Source: Sapria himalayana
Taxonomy: Eukaryota; Streptophyta; Magnoliopsida; Malpighiales; Rafflesiaceae
Assembly (NCBI GenBank): GCA_029783825.1
Contig: JAREIK010002263.1
Coordinates: forward strand, 187,795 to 251,794
DNA length: 64,000 bases
Reading direction: 5' to 3'
Part shown: positions 26,501 to 38,905 of the stretch, piece by piece
How the letters are laid out: each line of letters begins with the position of its first letter
Numbering within the stretch: the first letter of the stretch is position 1
Made by a program: the position numbers and the translations under genes
The notes under the pieces: generated by a model
The model's database searches: none
What the model saw: only the letters and a program-made list of their open reading frames with translations
Told to the model about the DNA's origin: nothing

Positions 26501-27844
26501 CTTTGAACATGTGAAAAAATAAAAAAAATATTATATTTTGTTTTTTCATTATTTAAATAAAACCTATAAATCACTAAATGCCTAAACACTTAAATCACTA
26601 AACTACAATATCCCGATACCCCTATATAGATAATCCTTTAAACTGGTATACCCTAAATAATAATTAATAAATCTCATTTTTATTTGTTTTCATTATAATT
26701 TAAAAAATTCATTTTGATTGTTAAGTTTTTTATTTATATATATATATATTAATTATAAAATAAATTATGAGTTAAAAATATAATTTATAAAAATTACTTT
26801 TCATCAAAAAATAGATTTGCTTAAAAAAGAATAAAAATTTAAAAACAAATAATTATTATTAAGTAAAATATTTTGCTTTGCTTTTGAATCATTTTAGGTT
26901 TTGATATTATATTTTAAGTAATATCAATCTTATTCATAATAAATTTTTAATTTATTTTTTGATAATTATTAGAATATCTATGAATAAAATTGTTTATATT
27001 GAATTTATATGATATATAATTATTATGATTATTATAAATAAATATTGTATTCACTTTTGAAAAAAATTTAAAAATTATTATATTTTCAAATGTTTTAATC
27101 TTAAAAAAATGAGAAAGAATACAAAAAATAAATTTTTTGTTATTTTTTTAATTAAAACCTATAGACCACTAAATGTTTACTTACTTAAATCAATAGCTCA
27201 AAAAAACCAAAACCCCTAAATATATAAACCTTATAACAGCTGTATACTACTTAATAAATAATAAATCTCATTTTTATTTCTATTTATTATAATTTTAAAT
27301 ATTCATTTTAATTATTTATATTTTAAATTTTAGAAAAATTAATTACAAAAAAAATTTCGAGTGAGACAGGTATTATCTAAATAATTTATTTTTAATCATA
27401 AAAGAATATAAGCTTATAAAAAGATAAAAAAATTTAAAAATTAAATATTATTATTTAGTAATATATTTTTATTTGATTTTGAATCATTTTGTGTTATGTA
27501 AATATATTTTAATTAATATTTATATTATTAATAATAGTTTATTAATTTAATTTTTGTTCATTATTATAATATCTATCATTAAAATTATTTATATTGAATT
27601 TATATGATATATAATTAATAAGATTAATATAATTATACATGGTATTCACATTTCAAAAGATTTCAAAAAATATTTAATTTTAAAAGTTTTAACCTTTGAA
27701 AATCTAAAAAAAACAAAAAAAAATATTTTTATTATATAAATAAACCATATATACCATTAAATGCCTAAAAACATAAATTGCTAAACTCCTAAATGGCAAA
27801 AACCCTAAATAATTGATCCATTAAACAGATATACCATATATAAT
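23596..27844 (+). repeat. AT-rich ~600-bp satellite array, block 4
   Basis: About seven monomers with dyads near 24160, 24753, 25341, 25873, 26488, 27081 and 27690. From about 24330 the order is again A-B-C-D-E, then a divergent subtype ('cattttgtgttatgtaaat', near 27490) that also occurs near 48850, 57210 and 60950. A local run of AATAAAT heptamers lies at 26040-26072. No gene is seen. Confidence 0.9.
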
Positions 27845-28411
27845 TGTTGGACAAATGTGCTTTCACGGTAATGAGATTTAGATACAGAAACATAAAAACA
27901 ACAGAAAAAAAGCAATATATATATCCCAATTCAGCAACCATCCATGATAGAATCAAAAAATGAGAAATAAACACCGAAAATAATGTCGTTCGCTAGTCGC
28001 TTAGTACGACTAGCTAAATCCACTAGAAAATACTTTTGAATTGCAAATTAAAGCAACAGAAATGTCATACAGTATGCACCACACAGAATAGTTGCAATAA
28101 ATCGCATAGAGACAAGAGAGAGAGATGATGAACAGTTCCATGGGTCTAAAAACAACACCGAAAATAAATTACAAAACATTTTATATTAAAATTTCTCATG
28201 GTTCATTTAACCGGAGCGGGCCAGATCATGAGACGGGTAAGGCTCTACTCCAATTTTGGCCCACTGTCTGGTCATTGAGACCTCTATTTTTGTGCTACTG
28301 CTGCATCCCCAGCCTCTTAATATTTCCTTTCCTGCACTTACATAAAAATATTAAAAAAAATATATTTGGCTATACAAACAGATTATCAAAAAATAAATTA
28401 TATATACAGCA
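27845..28411. mobile_element. Probable solo LTR of an LTR retrotransposon
   Basis: This 567-bp non-satellite segment begins TGTTGGACAAATG and ends ATACAGCA, giving TG...CA ends with short inverted tips (TGTTG against CAGCA). It is flanked on both sides by the 5-bp direct repeat ATAAT (27840-27844 and 28412-28416). Sibling monomers near 49215 and 57565 run through 'atataataaatcataaatctc' uninterrupted, giving the empty site. No internal region, primer-binding site or second LTR is present, so recombination between two LTRs is inferred. The small open frame at 28125-28415 runs out into satellite and is not considered a gene. Family (Copia or Gypsy) cannot be decided. Confidence 0.7.
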
Positions 28412-31400
28412 ATAATAAATCTTAAATCTCATTTTAATTTGTATTCATTATAATTTTAAATATTCATTTTAAATATTTATTAGTTTATTTTTTATATAAA
28501 TATTTATTACAAAATAAATAATTAGTCAGACAAATATAATATTAATAATTTACTTTTAATATAAAAAAATATAATCATATAAAAAGAGGTAAAAATTTAA
28601 AAACAAAAAATTACTATTTAGTAATAAATTTTACTTTGATTTTGAATCATTTTAGGTTTTGTAATTATATTTTAATTTATATTTATCATATTAATAATAG
28701 TTTATTAATTTATTTTTTGATAATTGATATCTTATCTATCAATAAAATTATTTATAATTAGTTAATATTATATATAATTATAATTATTATTATTACTAAA
28801 TATTTTATTCACATTTTTTAAAAATTTTAAAATTATTATCTTTTCAAATGTTAAAATCTTTGAAAATGTGAAAAAATAACAAAAATAATTATTTTATTAT
28901 TTCATTGTTTAAATAAATCCTATAAACCACTAAATATCTAAATACTTAAAGCAATAACTCCTAAATCTCGAAAACCCTAAATAGATAATCATTTTAAACC
29001 GGTATACCCTAAATAATTAATAATAAATCTCAATATTATTTTTTTCATTATAATTTAAAATATTCATTTTAATTATTTATTCGTTTATTTTTATATATTT
29101 ATTAATTACATAATAAATTGAGTTAGACAAATATAATTTATATAATTATTCTTCGTCAAAAAAATATAGATAAACTTTTTAAAAGAAAAAAAATTCGAAA
29201 CAAAACATTATTATATAGTAACATATTTTGCTTTGTTTCTGAATCATTTTAAATTTTGTAATTATATTTAAATTGATATTTATCTTATTAATAATAGATT
29301 ATTAATTTATTTTTTGATCATTATTAGAATATTTATCAATAAAAATATTTATATTGCATTTATATGATATATAAATATATGATTATTATAACTAAATATA
29401 GTATACACTTTTGAAAAAATTTAAAATTATTATAATTTCAAAGATTATAACCTTTGAAAATATCAAAAAAATAAAAAAATTAATTTTTTTTGATATTTTT
29501 TTATAAATAACACCTATAAACCACTAAATGTATGCATAGTTAAATCAGTAAACTCCTAAACCCCGTAATGACAAAATACATAAACCACTAAACCGCTATA
29601 TAGTACTTAATAATTAATAAATCTAATTTTTAATTTTATTTATTATAATTTTAAATATTCATTTTAATTATTTATTTGTTTATTTTTATAGAAATATTTA
29701 TTACAAAATAAATTATGAGTCCGACAAATATAATTTTAAAAATATATATGCTTATAAAAGAAGTAAAAATTTAAAAATTAAAAATTGTTATCCAGAAATA
29801 TATTTTACTATAATTTTGAATCAATTTGAGTTTTGTAATTATTTATTAATTAATATATATCTTAATATCAATAGTTTATAAATTTAATTTTGATCATTAT
29901 TATAATATATATCAATAAAATTGTTTATTGAATTTATATGATATATAATTATTAATATTATTATAACTAAGTATTGTATTCACATTTCAAAAAATTTTAA
30001 ATATTATTATATTTTCAAAGATTAAAACCTATGAAAATAATAAAAAAATATAGCAAATTTTTCTGATATTTTATTTTTTTAAATAAAACGTATACAACAC
30101 TAAAAGCCTAAAAACATAAATCGCTAAAATCCTAAATGAAAAAACCTCTAAATATTTAAACCATTAAACTGGTATACAGTAATAATAAATCATAAATCTC
30201 ATTTTAAATTTTATTCAGTATAATTTTAAATTTTTATTTTAATTATTTATCAATTTATTTTTATAGAAATATTAATTAAAAAATAAATTATTAGCGAGAC
30301 AGATTTAATTTAAATTAAAACATTATCCCTAAATAATAAATAATAAATCTCATTTTTTTCAATATAATTTTAAATATTCATTTTAATTATTTATTTGTTT
30401 ATTTATATACAAATAATAATTACAAAATAAATTGAGCTATACAAAAATAATTTATATAAATTATTTTTCATCAAAAAATTATAGATAAACTTTTTAAAAG
30501 GAAAAAAAATTTAAACAAAAAATTATTATATAATAATATATTTTGCTTTGCTTCTGAATCATTTAAGGTTTGACATTATATTTTAATTGATATCTATCTT
30601 ATTAATAATATATTATTAATTTATTTTTTGATCATTATTAGAATATTTATCAATAAAATTGTTTATATTGAATTTACATGATATATAATTATTAAGATTA
30701 TTATAACTAAATATTATATTTACATTTGAAAATAATTTAAAAATTATTATATTTTTAAAGGTTATCATCTTTGAAAATGAGAAAAAATCACAAAAATAAA
30801 TTTTTTGTTATTTTATTGTTTATATAAAACCTATAAACTACTAAATGCCTAAATGCTTAAATCATTAAACTTTTAAACACCAAAACCCCAAAACCCTTAA
30901 ATACTTAAACATTTAAACAATCTTTAAAGGTTTAAGTATTTATAAATAATATATAAATATCTATCAATAAATAATAGTTTATTAATTTATTTTTTGATCA
31001 TTATTATATTTATATTTAGTTTATTAATATCTATCAATAAAATTGTTTATTTTTAATTTACATGATATATAATTATTAAGTTTATTATAACTAAATATTG
31101 TATTAACATTTGAAAAAAATTTAAAAATTATTATATTTATAAATGTTATAACCTTCAAAATTGATAAAAAAATTAAAAAATATATACTACTAAATGCCTA
31201 AACACTTAAATCACTAAACTCCTAAACTCCTAAATAGTTAAACCATTAAACCGATATACCCTAAATAATTAATCATAAATCTCATTTTTATTTGTATTCA
31301 TAATAATTTTAATATTCATTTTATTATTTCATTATTTAAATAAAACATATAAACTACTAAATGCCTAAACACTTAAATCACTAAACTCCTAAACTCCTAA

Positions 31401-31990
31401 ATACTTAAACCATTAAACCGGTATACCCTAAATAATTAATCATAAATCTCATTTTTATTTGTATTCATAATAATTTTATTATTCATTTTAATTATGTATT
31501 AGTTTATTTTTATAGAAATATTAATTGCAAAATAAAATTATGAATGAGTCAAATATAATTTAAATAATTTATCTTCATCAAAAAAATTTATAAGCTTATT
31601 AATGGAATCAAAAATTTTAAAATAAAAAATTATTATTTAGTAATATATTTTGCTTTGATTTTGAATTGTTTTAGGTTTTGCAAATATATTTTAATTAATA
31701 TCTATCTTATTAATAATAGTTTATTAATCTATTTATGATTAGTATTATAATATATATCAATAAAATTATTTGTATTGAATTTACATGATATTTAATTTTT
31801 ATGATTATTATAATTAAATATTGTATTAACATTTGAAAAAAAAATTAAAAATTATAATAAATTTAATGGTTATAACCTTGAAAATGAGAAAAAATCATAA
31901 AAATAATTTTTTTTGTTATTTAATTATTTAAATAAAACTTATAAACCACAAAATACCTAAATACTTAAATTACTAAATTTTTTAACCCTG
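28412..31990 (+). repeat. AT-rich ~600-bp satellite array, block 5
   Basis: About six monomers with dyads near 28845, 29441, 30016, 30757, 31139 and 31868. The stretch from about 29530 is the diverged partner of block 2. It differs by a local tandem duplication of about 167 bp: the word CTACTAAATGCCTAAAC and the following GGTATACCC/TCATAAATCTC words occur at about 31187 and again at about 31354. No gene is seen. Confidence 0.88.
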
Positions 31991-32795
31991 ATACTTCTAC
32001 ACCACACACACAGTGACGGACCAGAGTACACACGTGCACATATTCTTGTCCATTTTGGTGTAGCATTTAGAGGGGGAAGCAAGTCCTGGAAGTAGCCACA
32101 AGAATGGGCCACCAGCTTGTAGAGGGCCCCACTAGTAAGCTGGGATGATAACATTCCGACATCTGACGAGACCGTGAAAAGTGGTCAGGAGTAAACCTAG
32201 ATGTGCTAGGAGTGGGTCTCACTAGCCTTATCAGGCAGCATAGAGGGCCACCCAACCATCTCCCAATAGGAGTAGCGGGTAATCCATGATTAATTGGAGA
32301 GCCGGAAAAATCTGAAGCATCACCAAGTAGGGCCAGTAAGCAATGGAGTCCAGACCAGCCACACGGGAGCGAAAGATTCAAACTTGTAGTTTATGTTGGT
32401 AGTCTTATTTGTATTTTGGACTTTGTATGCACCATGTACTTGTAGAGACGGATCATGACATACTCACACACACAATCTTGTCTGTTCTTTATGTAGCATG
32501 CAATGAGGGCAACTAGACCCATGAATATCTTTAAGTGGGGCCCACTAATGCATTTTGTAAATACACATTAGGTGATCTTGCACTCCCGGGAGCAGAAGAC
32601 CCATCTTTATAGCATTTTGCTAATTTTACTTGTATTCTAGCTTGGTTGTACCCGTAGATAATTAGACTATGAGATGGACCTCATCACAAATGCACACTAA
32701 TGAATGCATATTTTTTGATATGTTTTCGGTGCAATATACAGCCACTTCTTGGAGCTCAAGTAAGAAGCATTCTAACCCAAGAGATACTCTTTTGA

Positions 32796-33170
32796 GGATC
32801 ATTGGAGCAAAAGAATGTGGAATTCAGAGCTGAGAATGAATTGACAAAGTGCCATAGATATGGACTTGTGGATTTATGGGTATTTAGTTTTACATGTATT
32901 CCATTGCATAACAATTACATAGGCAAACGCTTGATGCTGCATGTCACATACATGCACAATCTTATATTTGCATAGTTTTAATATGGTGCATCATTCAGGT
33001 TCCTCCAAAAGGCTTGGACAAATTCGAATGGAAAGGCCGCAATGTGCATAATGACTCAATGCCAACTCTGATGTACCGCGAATGCCAGGTGATTTTAGTT
33101 GTATTCGTATGCTTGGAATTAATAGGTATTATGTTTCTTTATGTATTTTTTGCATAGAAACATTAAGGTG
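32796..33170 (+). pseudogene. 3' end of an unidentified plant gene (three exon remnants), copy 2
   Basis: This copy is cleaner than copy 1. Exon 32796-32879 reads to ENELTKCHRYGLVDLW and ends TGG before GT. The intron is 119 bp (32880-32998, ending ATTCAG). Exon 32999-33088 (90 nt) joins in frame as VPPKGLDKFEWKGRN, then VHNDSMPTLMYRECQ, ending CAG before GT. A further acceptor leads to a stop after two codons, and AATAAA is at 33243-33248. The join keeps one open frame across the splice, which argues that the splice sites are real. Upstream, the exon probably starts after TATACAG near 32740 but needs a frame change near 32800. Family not recognised; no promoter or 5' end is present. Confidence 0.55.
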
Positions 33171-33280
33171 CATAGGATTTCGTTGGCTGGCCTAAATTAG
33201 TCAGCTTTTCAGTCTCTTGTAATGTTGTGTGCTTAACTGATAAATAAAGTGTGTATTTTACAAAAAAAAATCAAAAAAAA

Positions 33281-33352
33281 CCATAAACCCTAAACTTTAA
33301 ATCATAAAGCTTAAACCATAAACTATAACCCTAATCCATAAACCCTAAATCT
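33281..33352 (+). repeat. Degenerate telomere-like tract, copy 2
   Basis: Same CCCTAAA-related words as at 14608-14680, after an interrupted A-run (33262-33280) that follows the AATAAA signal. Confidence 0.7.
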
Positions 33353-34459
33353 TAAATCTCATCTTTTGGACTTTTATAATCAAATGACTAAGTGTTAAAT
33401 TTAAATTGAAATTCACAACTTTTAGGAATGTCACAGATTTTACTTTTTGTATATGTAACACAAAGTCATGACTCAAGGGGTAAGTTATGGATTCAGTCTC
33501 TTTCTTGCTTTAGATTATCGTAGCATTAGCAAAGGTCATGATTGTATATTTTGTCTCTAGAACACAAAATCATATCGATAAAAATATGACATAACTTGTG
33601 TCTCTCTGTTGAACATATTGTTATGGCACTAAGAATGATCAGAATACATATTTAATCACTATAATACTGATCACAATATTGGGTATGACCATAGCTTGTG
33701 CATTTTATGTTTATATTGCAAAGTCATTGCACTAAGAATTATTGTAACTTTGGACATTCCTCAAGAGCAAAAGTCATGACCCTAGAAATAGTTAAAGCTT
33801 GAGTACTACTCTATATAACTTTCTATAGCTAAAATTCTTGGGATTGGAATATCACTATGGCTTTTTTCTTTGATTTGTGACCTCAAGTGTCAATATGCAA
33901 GACTAATATTTAGAGCAATGATTAAAACCTTTTATATGTTTGAATATGATTCATTTACACCTTTTTGGGTATTGTGAGCTTGTATACATAACTCATTTAA
34001 TATAAAAAGAAATAAATGATACTTTTCATATCCATGAGGATATAAAAAAAAGGCTTGGACATGCCAATAAAATAATTTTTTTGATCCTTGATTGAAAGAG
34101 AGCCCATACTTATTGCCCTGCTCAAACCGCCCAGGGGCTAGTTTGTTCTAATAGGCTACAAGGTGGTTATTTTTTTAGAGGTGAACAATGTTTTAATAAA
34201 TTTCGTTGAGTGTGTGCCTGAGAGATATTTAAGAAGAAATTACAATAATCAATATAAATAGCATCCTCAATAACTAGCTATTTAAACACATAGGGGTACA
34301 ACTTAGGTATATTCTATTAGCGTACATGAGTCAAATTACCTTTGATAGCCTAGTGATTCAATATCAAATATAATGAGACATAATAGAGATAAAGTAAAAG
34401 CTCATATTATTTTGGTTAGAGCTTTAGCAATCATTCTAGGGTTGAGAGAGGAACAAAAT

Positions 34460-34880
34460 AAATTATTTTAATTATTCTGTATAATTTTAATTTTTATTTT
34501 AATTATTTATAAGTTTATTTTTATAGAAATATTAATTACAAAATAAATTATTAGTGAGACAGATCTAATTTAAATTAAAATGGTATATAATAAATAATAA
34601 ATAATAAAGAATAAATATCATTTTTATTTTCATTTTAATTTTAAATATTCAAATTTAATTATTTATTTGTTTATTTTTATATAAATATTAATTACAAAAT
34701 AAATTATGAGTTACACAAATATAATTTATATAAATTATTTTTCATCAAAATAATATAGATAGACTTTTTAAAAGAAAAAAAAATTCAAAACAAAAAATTA
34801 TTATATAGTAATATATTTAGCATTGCTTCTGAATCATTTTAGATTTTGTAACATATATTTAGCATATATCTATATTTTTT
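34460..34880 (+). repeat. AT-rich satellite, block 6, ending at an inversion breakpoint
   Basis: Forward-oriented satellite resumes after the insertion and matches 15785-16200. It loses similarity near 34860-34885, where the sequence switches to reverse-complement satellite words ('aaatttttacttc'). Confidence 0.85.
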
Positions 34881-37039
34881 TTAAATTTTTACTTCTTTAT
34901 ATAAGATTATTTTTTTTATTATTAAAAATAAATTATTAAAATTATATTTCTGTCACTCATTATTTATTTTGTGATTGATATTTCTATAAAAAATAAACTA
35001 ATAAATAATTAAAATGAATATTTAAAATTATAATGAATACAAATTAAAATGAGATTTATGATTTCTTATATATGGTATACCGATTTAATGGTTTGATTAG
35101 TTAAGAGTTTTGTCGTTTAGGAGTTTAGCAATTTATCTTTTTAGGCATTTACTGGTTTATTGGTTTTATTTATATAATAAAAATTTATAATTCTTTTTTT
35201 GATTTTTTCTGATTTTCAAAGATTATAATCTTTGAAAATAAAATAATTTTTAAAATTGTTTGAAATGTGATTATAATGTATAGTTATATTAATCTTACTA
35301 ATTATATATCATATAAATTCAATATAAATAATCTTAATGATAGATATTTCAATAATGATGAACAATTAAATTAATAAACTATTATTTATAATATTAATAT
35401 TAATTCAAATATATTTACATAACACAAATGATTCAAAATCAAATAAAAATGTAATACTAAATAATAATATTTAATTTTTAAAATTTTTCTTCTTTTTATA
35501 ATGTTATATTTTTTTTATTAAAATAAATTATTTAAATAATATTTGTTTCACCCAAATATTATTTTGTAAATAATTTTTCTAAAAAGTTAACAATAAAAAT
35601 GAGATTTATTATTTATTAAGTAGTATATAGCTGTTAAAAGGTTTATGTATTTTGGGGTTTCGAGATTTATGAGCTTATTGATTTAAGTAAGTAAGGATTT
35701 AATGATATATAGGTTTTATTTAAAAAATGAAATAACAAAAAATTTATTTTTATTATTTTTTCTCATTTTTTGAGGTCATAACATTTTAAAATATAATAAT
35801 TTTTAAATTTTTTTCAAAAGTGAATAAAATATTTAGTTATAATAATCATTATATTTATATATCATATAAATTCAATATAAACAATATTATTGATAAATAT
35901 TCCAATAATGATAAAAATATAAATTAATAATCTCTTATTAATAAGATAGATATCAATTAAAATATAATTACAAAACCTAAAATGATTCAGAAGAAAAGCA
36001 AAATATATTACTATATAATAATTTTTTATTTTAAATTTTTTTTTTCAAAAAGTTTATCAATAATTTTTTGATGAAAAATAATTTATATAAATTATATTTG
36101 TCTAACTCAATTTATTTTGTAATTAATATTTATATATAAATAATCAAATAAATAATTAAAATGAATATTTAAAATTATAATGAAAAAAAATGAGATTTAT
36201 TATTTATTATTTAGGGATACAGGTTTAATTTAAATTAGATCTGTCTCATTAATAATTTATTTTGTAATTAATATTTCTATAAAATAAATTGATAAATAAT
36301 TAAATAAAAATTTAAAATTATACTGAATAAAATTAAAATGAGATTTATGATTTATTATTAATGTATACCAATTTAATGATTTAAGTATTTATAGGTTTTG
36401 TCGTTTGGAGTTTAGCGATTTATGTTTTTACGCTTTTAGTGGTTTATAGGTTTTATTAAAAAAAATAAAATAACAAAAAAAATTTCTATAATTTTTTATC
36501 ATTTTCTTAGTTTATAACATTTGAAAATATAATAATATTTAAAATTTTTTAAAACTTTAATACAATATTTTTTTATAATAATATTAATAAGTATATATCA
36601 TATAAATTCAATATAAATAATTTTATTGATAGATATTATAATAATGATCAAAAATTAAATTTATAAACTATTAATATTAAGATAGATATTAATTAAAAAA
36701 TATTTACAAAACCCAAATTTATTCAAAATTAAAGTAACTTATATTACTTCATAATAATTTTTAATTTTTAAATTTATACTTCTTTTATAAGCTTATATTT
36801 TTATTAGATAAATAATATATTATTTAAATTATATTTGTCTCACTCATAATTTATTTTGTAATAAATATTTCTAAATCAATACACTAATAAATAATTAAAA
36901 TGAATAATTAAAAATATAATAAATAGTAATAAAAAATAGATTTATTAATTATTAAGTAGTATTTAGTGGTTTAAAAGGTTTATGTATTTAGGCATTACGG
37001 GCTTTAGGAGTTCACTGATTTAAATTTATATGCATTTAG
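34881..37039 (-). repeat. Inverted satellite block (reverse orientation)
   Basis: All monomer landmarks appear as reverse complements: TTTATAGGTTTTATT, 'agtggtttataggtt', 'tgagatttatgatttatt' and 'gtaattaatatttctataaa'. About four monomers are included, with reversed dyads near 35217, 35770 and 36500. The block ends at hAT copy 3, which is inverted together with it: CTAAATGC reads GCATTTAG at 37032-37039. Confidence 0.9.
35212..35239. repeat. Dyad with matched changes in both arms (CAAAGATTATAATCTTTG)
   Basis: Compared with the usual CAAAGGTTATAACCTTTG, the sixth base is A instead of G and the partner base in the other arm is T instead of C, so the 18-bp core (35217-35234) stays perfectly symmetric. 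The total palindrome is 28 bp. Confidence 0.88.
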
Positions 37040-37241
37040 TAGGGCTGCTCACGAGACTCGGATATTCACGACCCGACCCGAAGTCTTGTCCCGAAAGAAT
37101 CGGGACCTAGAAAAATCCGTTGACTTTAACTTTTCCCGTCCCTTTCTTGCACGCATTTTTTCTTTTGGGATGGTTTCAGATCTTAAGCAATATCCATCCC
37201 GATAACCGTCCCGTCTTAAAAAACTCATACTAGAACTAGGA

Positions 37242-37255
37242 ATATATATATATAA
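37242..37255 (+). promoter_or_regulatory. TATA-like stretch upstream of hAT transposase, copy 3
   Basis: ATATATATATATAA lies about 375 bp before the transposase ATG, at the same place as in copies 1 and 4. Core-promoter role inferred from position and conservation. Confidence 0.35.
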
Positions 37256-37628
37256 CATGAAGATGCACCCAATTCCGCTACTGCCCATCCAATTCTGACG
37301 CACCTTTTGTGTTTCTGATGAGTTCCAGTCTACCTCACGCCACTCCAGCCGTGTTCAGTTCGGTCCAGTCCTTGTCCGTCACACTTCTGGTTGCTTCCAA
37401 CGTGTCTCAGATGCCACCAGCCTTTTGGTTTGTTTTTCTGACGAGAATTGAGTGATTAATTATTATTATTATGTGTCTCAGTCAGTTTTGTTGAGTATTT
37501 GTTGTGGTGTTGTGGTTGGGCAGAATGAGTAGGCTGAATGTGTTACAGTCAATTTTTTAGAGCTTGCTTATTTGAAATATTTATATGTATTTATGCTTAA
37601 CATATTATATTAATTAATGGCAATGCAG

Positions 37629-38905
37629 ATGGCACAATCCAATGGTAAACAAAAAATACGATAAATTGAAGATGATCATATCTCAAATGATCAAAGTACT
37701 GGTAAATCCAATCATCATCCTTTCACAAACCCTCCTATTGTTATGACATGTTCTTCAATTCCAATTGTAAAAGAAAGTCAAGGTACATCTCAACCTCAAC
37801 CTCAACCCCATAAAAAGTATAAGTATGCTGCTTGGGAAACTTATGAAATATTAGTTGATTCAGAGGGAAATGAAACTGATAGGGCAGCTTGTATATGGTG
37901 TAGGAAAGAATATTTGGCAAAAAGTGATCAAGGTACTTAGGGTTTATGGAAATACTTGAAAGAGACTTGTAGGAAATTTCCATACAAAAAAGAATTAATA
38001 GAAGCTCACAAAGGTAAAGACAAGTCACAATCTTTGTTGAGTTTCACTAAAGGTACTAGTTCAGAGAATAACAAATTAACTTGTTGGAAATTTGATCAAC
38101 AACTAGTTAGGGAGGCTTTGGTGAAAATTATCATAAAAGATGAATTGCCTTTTTGTTTTGTTGAGAGGCATGAGTTTAAAGAGTTTTGTGAAGTTAGTGT
38201 GCCTCAATTTAAAAATCCATCTAGGCACTCTATACTTAGGGATTGTTTTTCTTTGTTTGTCAATGAAAAGAAGAAATTATTTGATAGCATATCATCTCAT
38301 TGTTGTAGAGTTTCATTGACTACCGACACTTGGACTAGCATTCAAAATTTGTCTTATATATGTTTGACTGTTCATTCCATTGATTCTCAATGGAATATGC
38401 ATAAAAGGCTTTTGAACTTTTGTGTAATTAAAAGTCATTCTGGAGTTAATATTAGAAATGCTATTGAGTTTTGCATGAATGAATGGGGTTTGAAAAAGTT
38501 GATGTGCATTACTATTGACAATGCATAAAATAATTATGTTGGAATTGAACAATTGAAAAAAAGGCTTGTAAAGAAAAGTGTTTTCCTTTGAGAGGCGAGG
38601 ATTTTCATATGAAATGTTGTGCTCATATCCTAAACTTAATTGTCAAAGATGGCAATCCAGTAGTTGACGGTGCTATTCAAAAAATTAGAGGGGTGGTGAA
38701 ATATTTGAGGAACAGTCCTAAAAGATTAGATATGTTTAAGTTATGTGTTGAAGAAGCAAACTTGACATATGGATCTTCATTGCAATTTGATTGTCCTACG
38801 AGATGGAATTCAACTTATTTGATGCTACAAACTGATATAAAATATCAAAAAGAATTTGATAAGTTGGAGGACAAAGACAAGGTCTTTGAAGGATTTTGGT
38901 TCAAA
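37629..38905 (+). pseudogene. hAT transposase pseudogene (copy 3), BED finger and RNase H-like core
   Basis: From ATG at 37629 the frame reads MAQSNGKQKI and meets a stop two codons later, the shared early stop. An open stretch, 37743-37940, holds the BED-like finger (AACIWCRKEY); TAG stops it at 37938. The same frame reopens to 38528 with LWKYLKETC, SLTTDTWTS near 38320 and ITIDNA near 38515, then TAA (Ser codon changed). One base is missing near 38580; after it, MKCCAHILNL, YGSSLQFDCPTRWNSTYLML and KYQKEFDKLEDKDK follow in another frame to the truncation. The usual last-finger His position reads Tyr (LWKYLKETC). The two Asp-containing motifs of the hAT catalytic core are still visible. Confidence 0.9.

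Larger units (their letters stand above)
31991..34459. mobile_element. Composite non-satellite insertion, copy 2
   Basis: This is a near-copy of 13318-15784 along its whole length (about 2.47 kb), with the same junction words on both sides ('aaccctgatac' at left, 'aaataaattattttaattattc' at right) and similar satellite flanks. It therefore arose by duplication of a satellite segment, not by a second insertion. Differences are mostly scattered substitutions and small indels. The order is again gene 3' end (to about 33260), telomere-like tract (33281-33352) and 52-bp words. Minus-strand open frames at 31957-32381 are not conserved in copy 1 and are not called as genes. Confidence 0.62.
37040..38905 (+). 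mobile_element. hAT transposon copy 3, inverted and truncated (5' part only)
   Basis: The element end TAGGGCTGCTCACGAGACTC follows GCATTTAG (37032-37039), the reverse complement of the usual target CTAAATGC. The leader and the transposase N-terminal two thirds follow on the plus strand. The element ends at about 38905 at 'ggttcaaa', where forward type B satellite starts ('aaaaaattattatt'). Element and satellite share about five bases (TCAAA) at the join, suggesting microhomology-mediated rejoining. The rest of the element, including dimerisation domain and other terminus, is lost. Confidence 0.9.

Noticed and set aside
28125..28415. 96-codon ORF in the probable solo LTR
   Set aside because: It crosses the LTR end into satellite and resembles no retrotransposon protein; LTRs normally carry no gag-pol sequence.
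31957..32381. Minus-strand ORFs of 65 and 104 codons at the start of composite insertion copy 2
   Set aside because: The matching region in copy 1 (13308-13680) has different frames and stops; one frame also runs into satellite.
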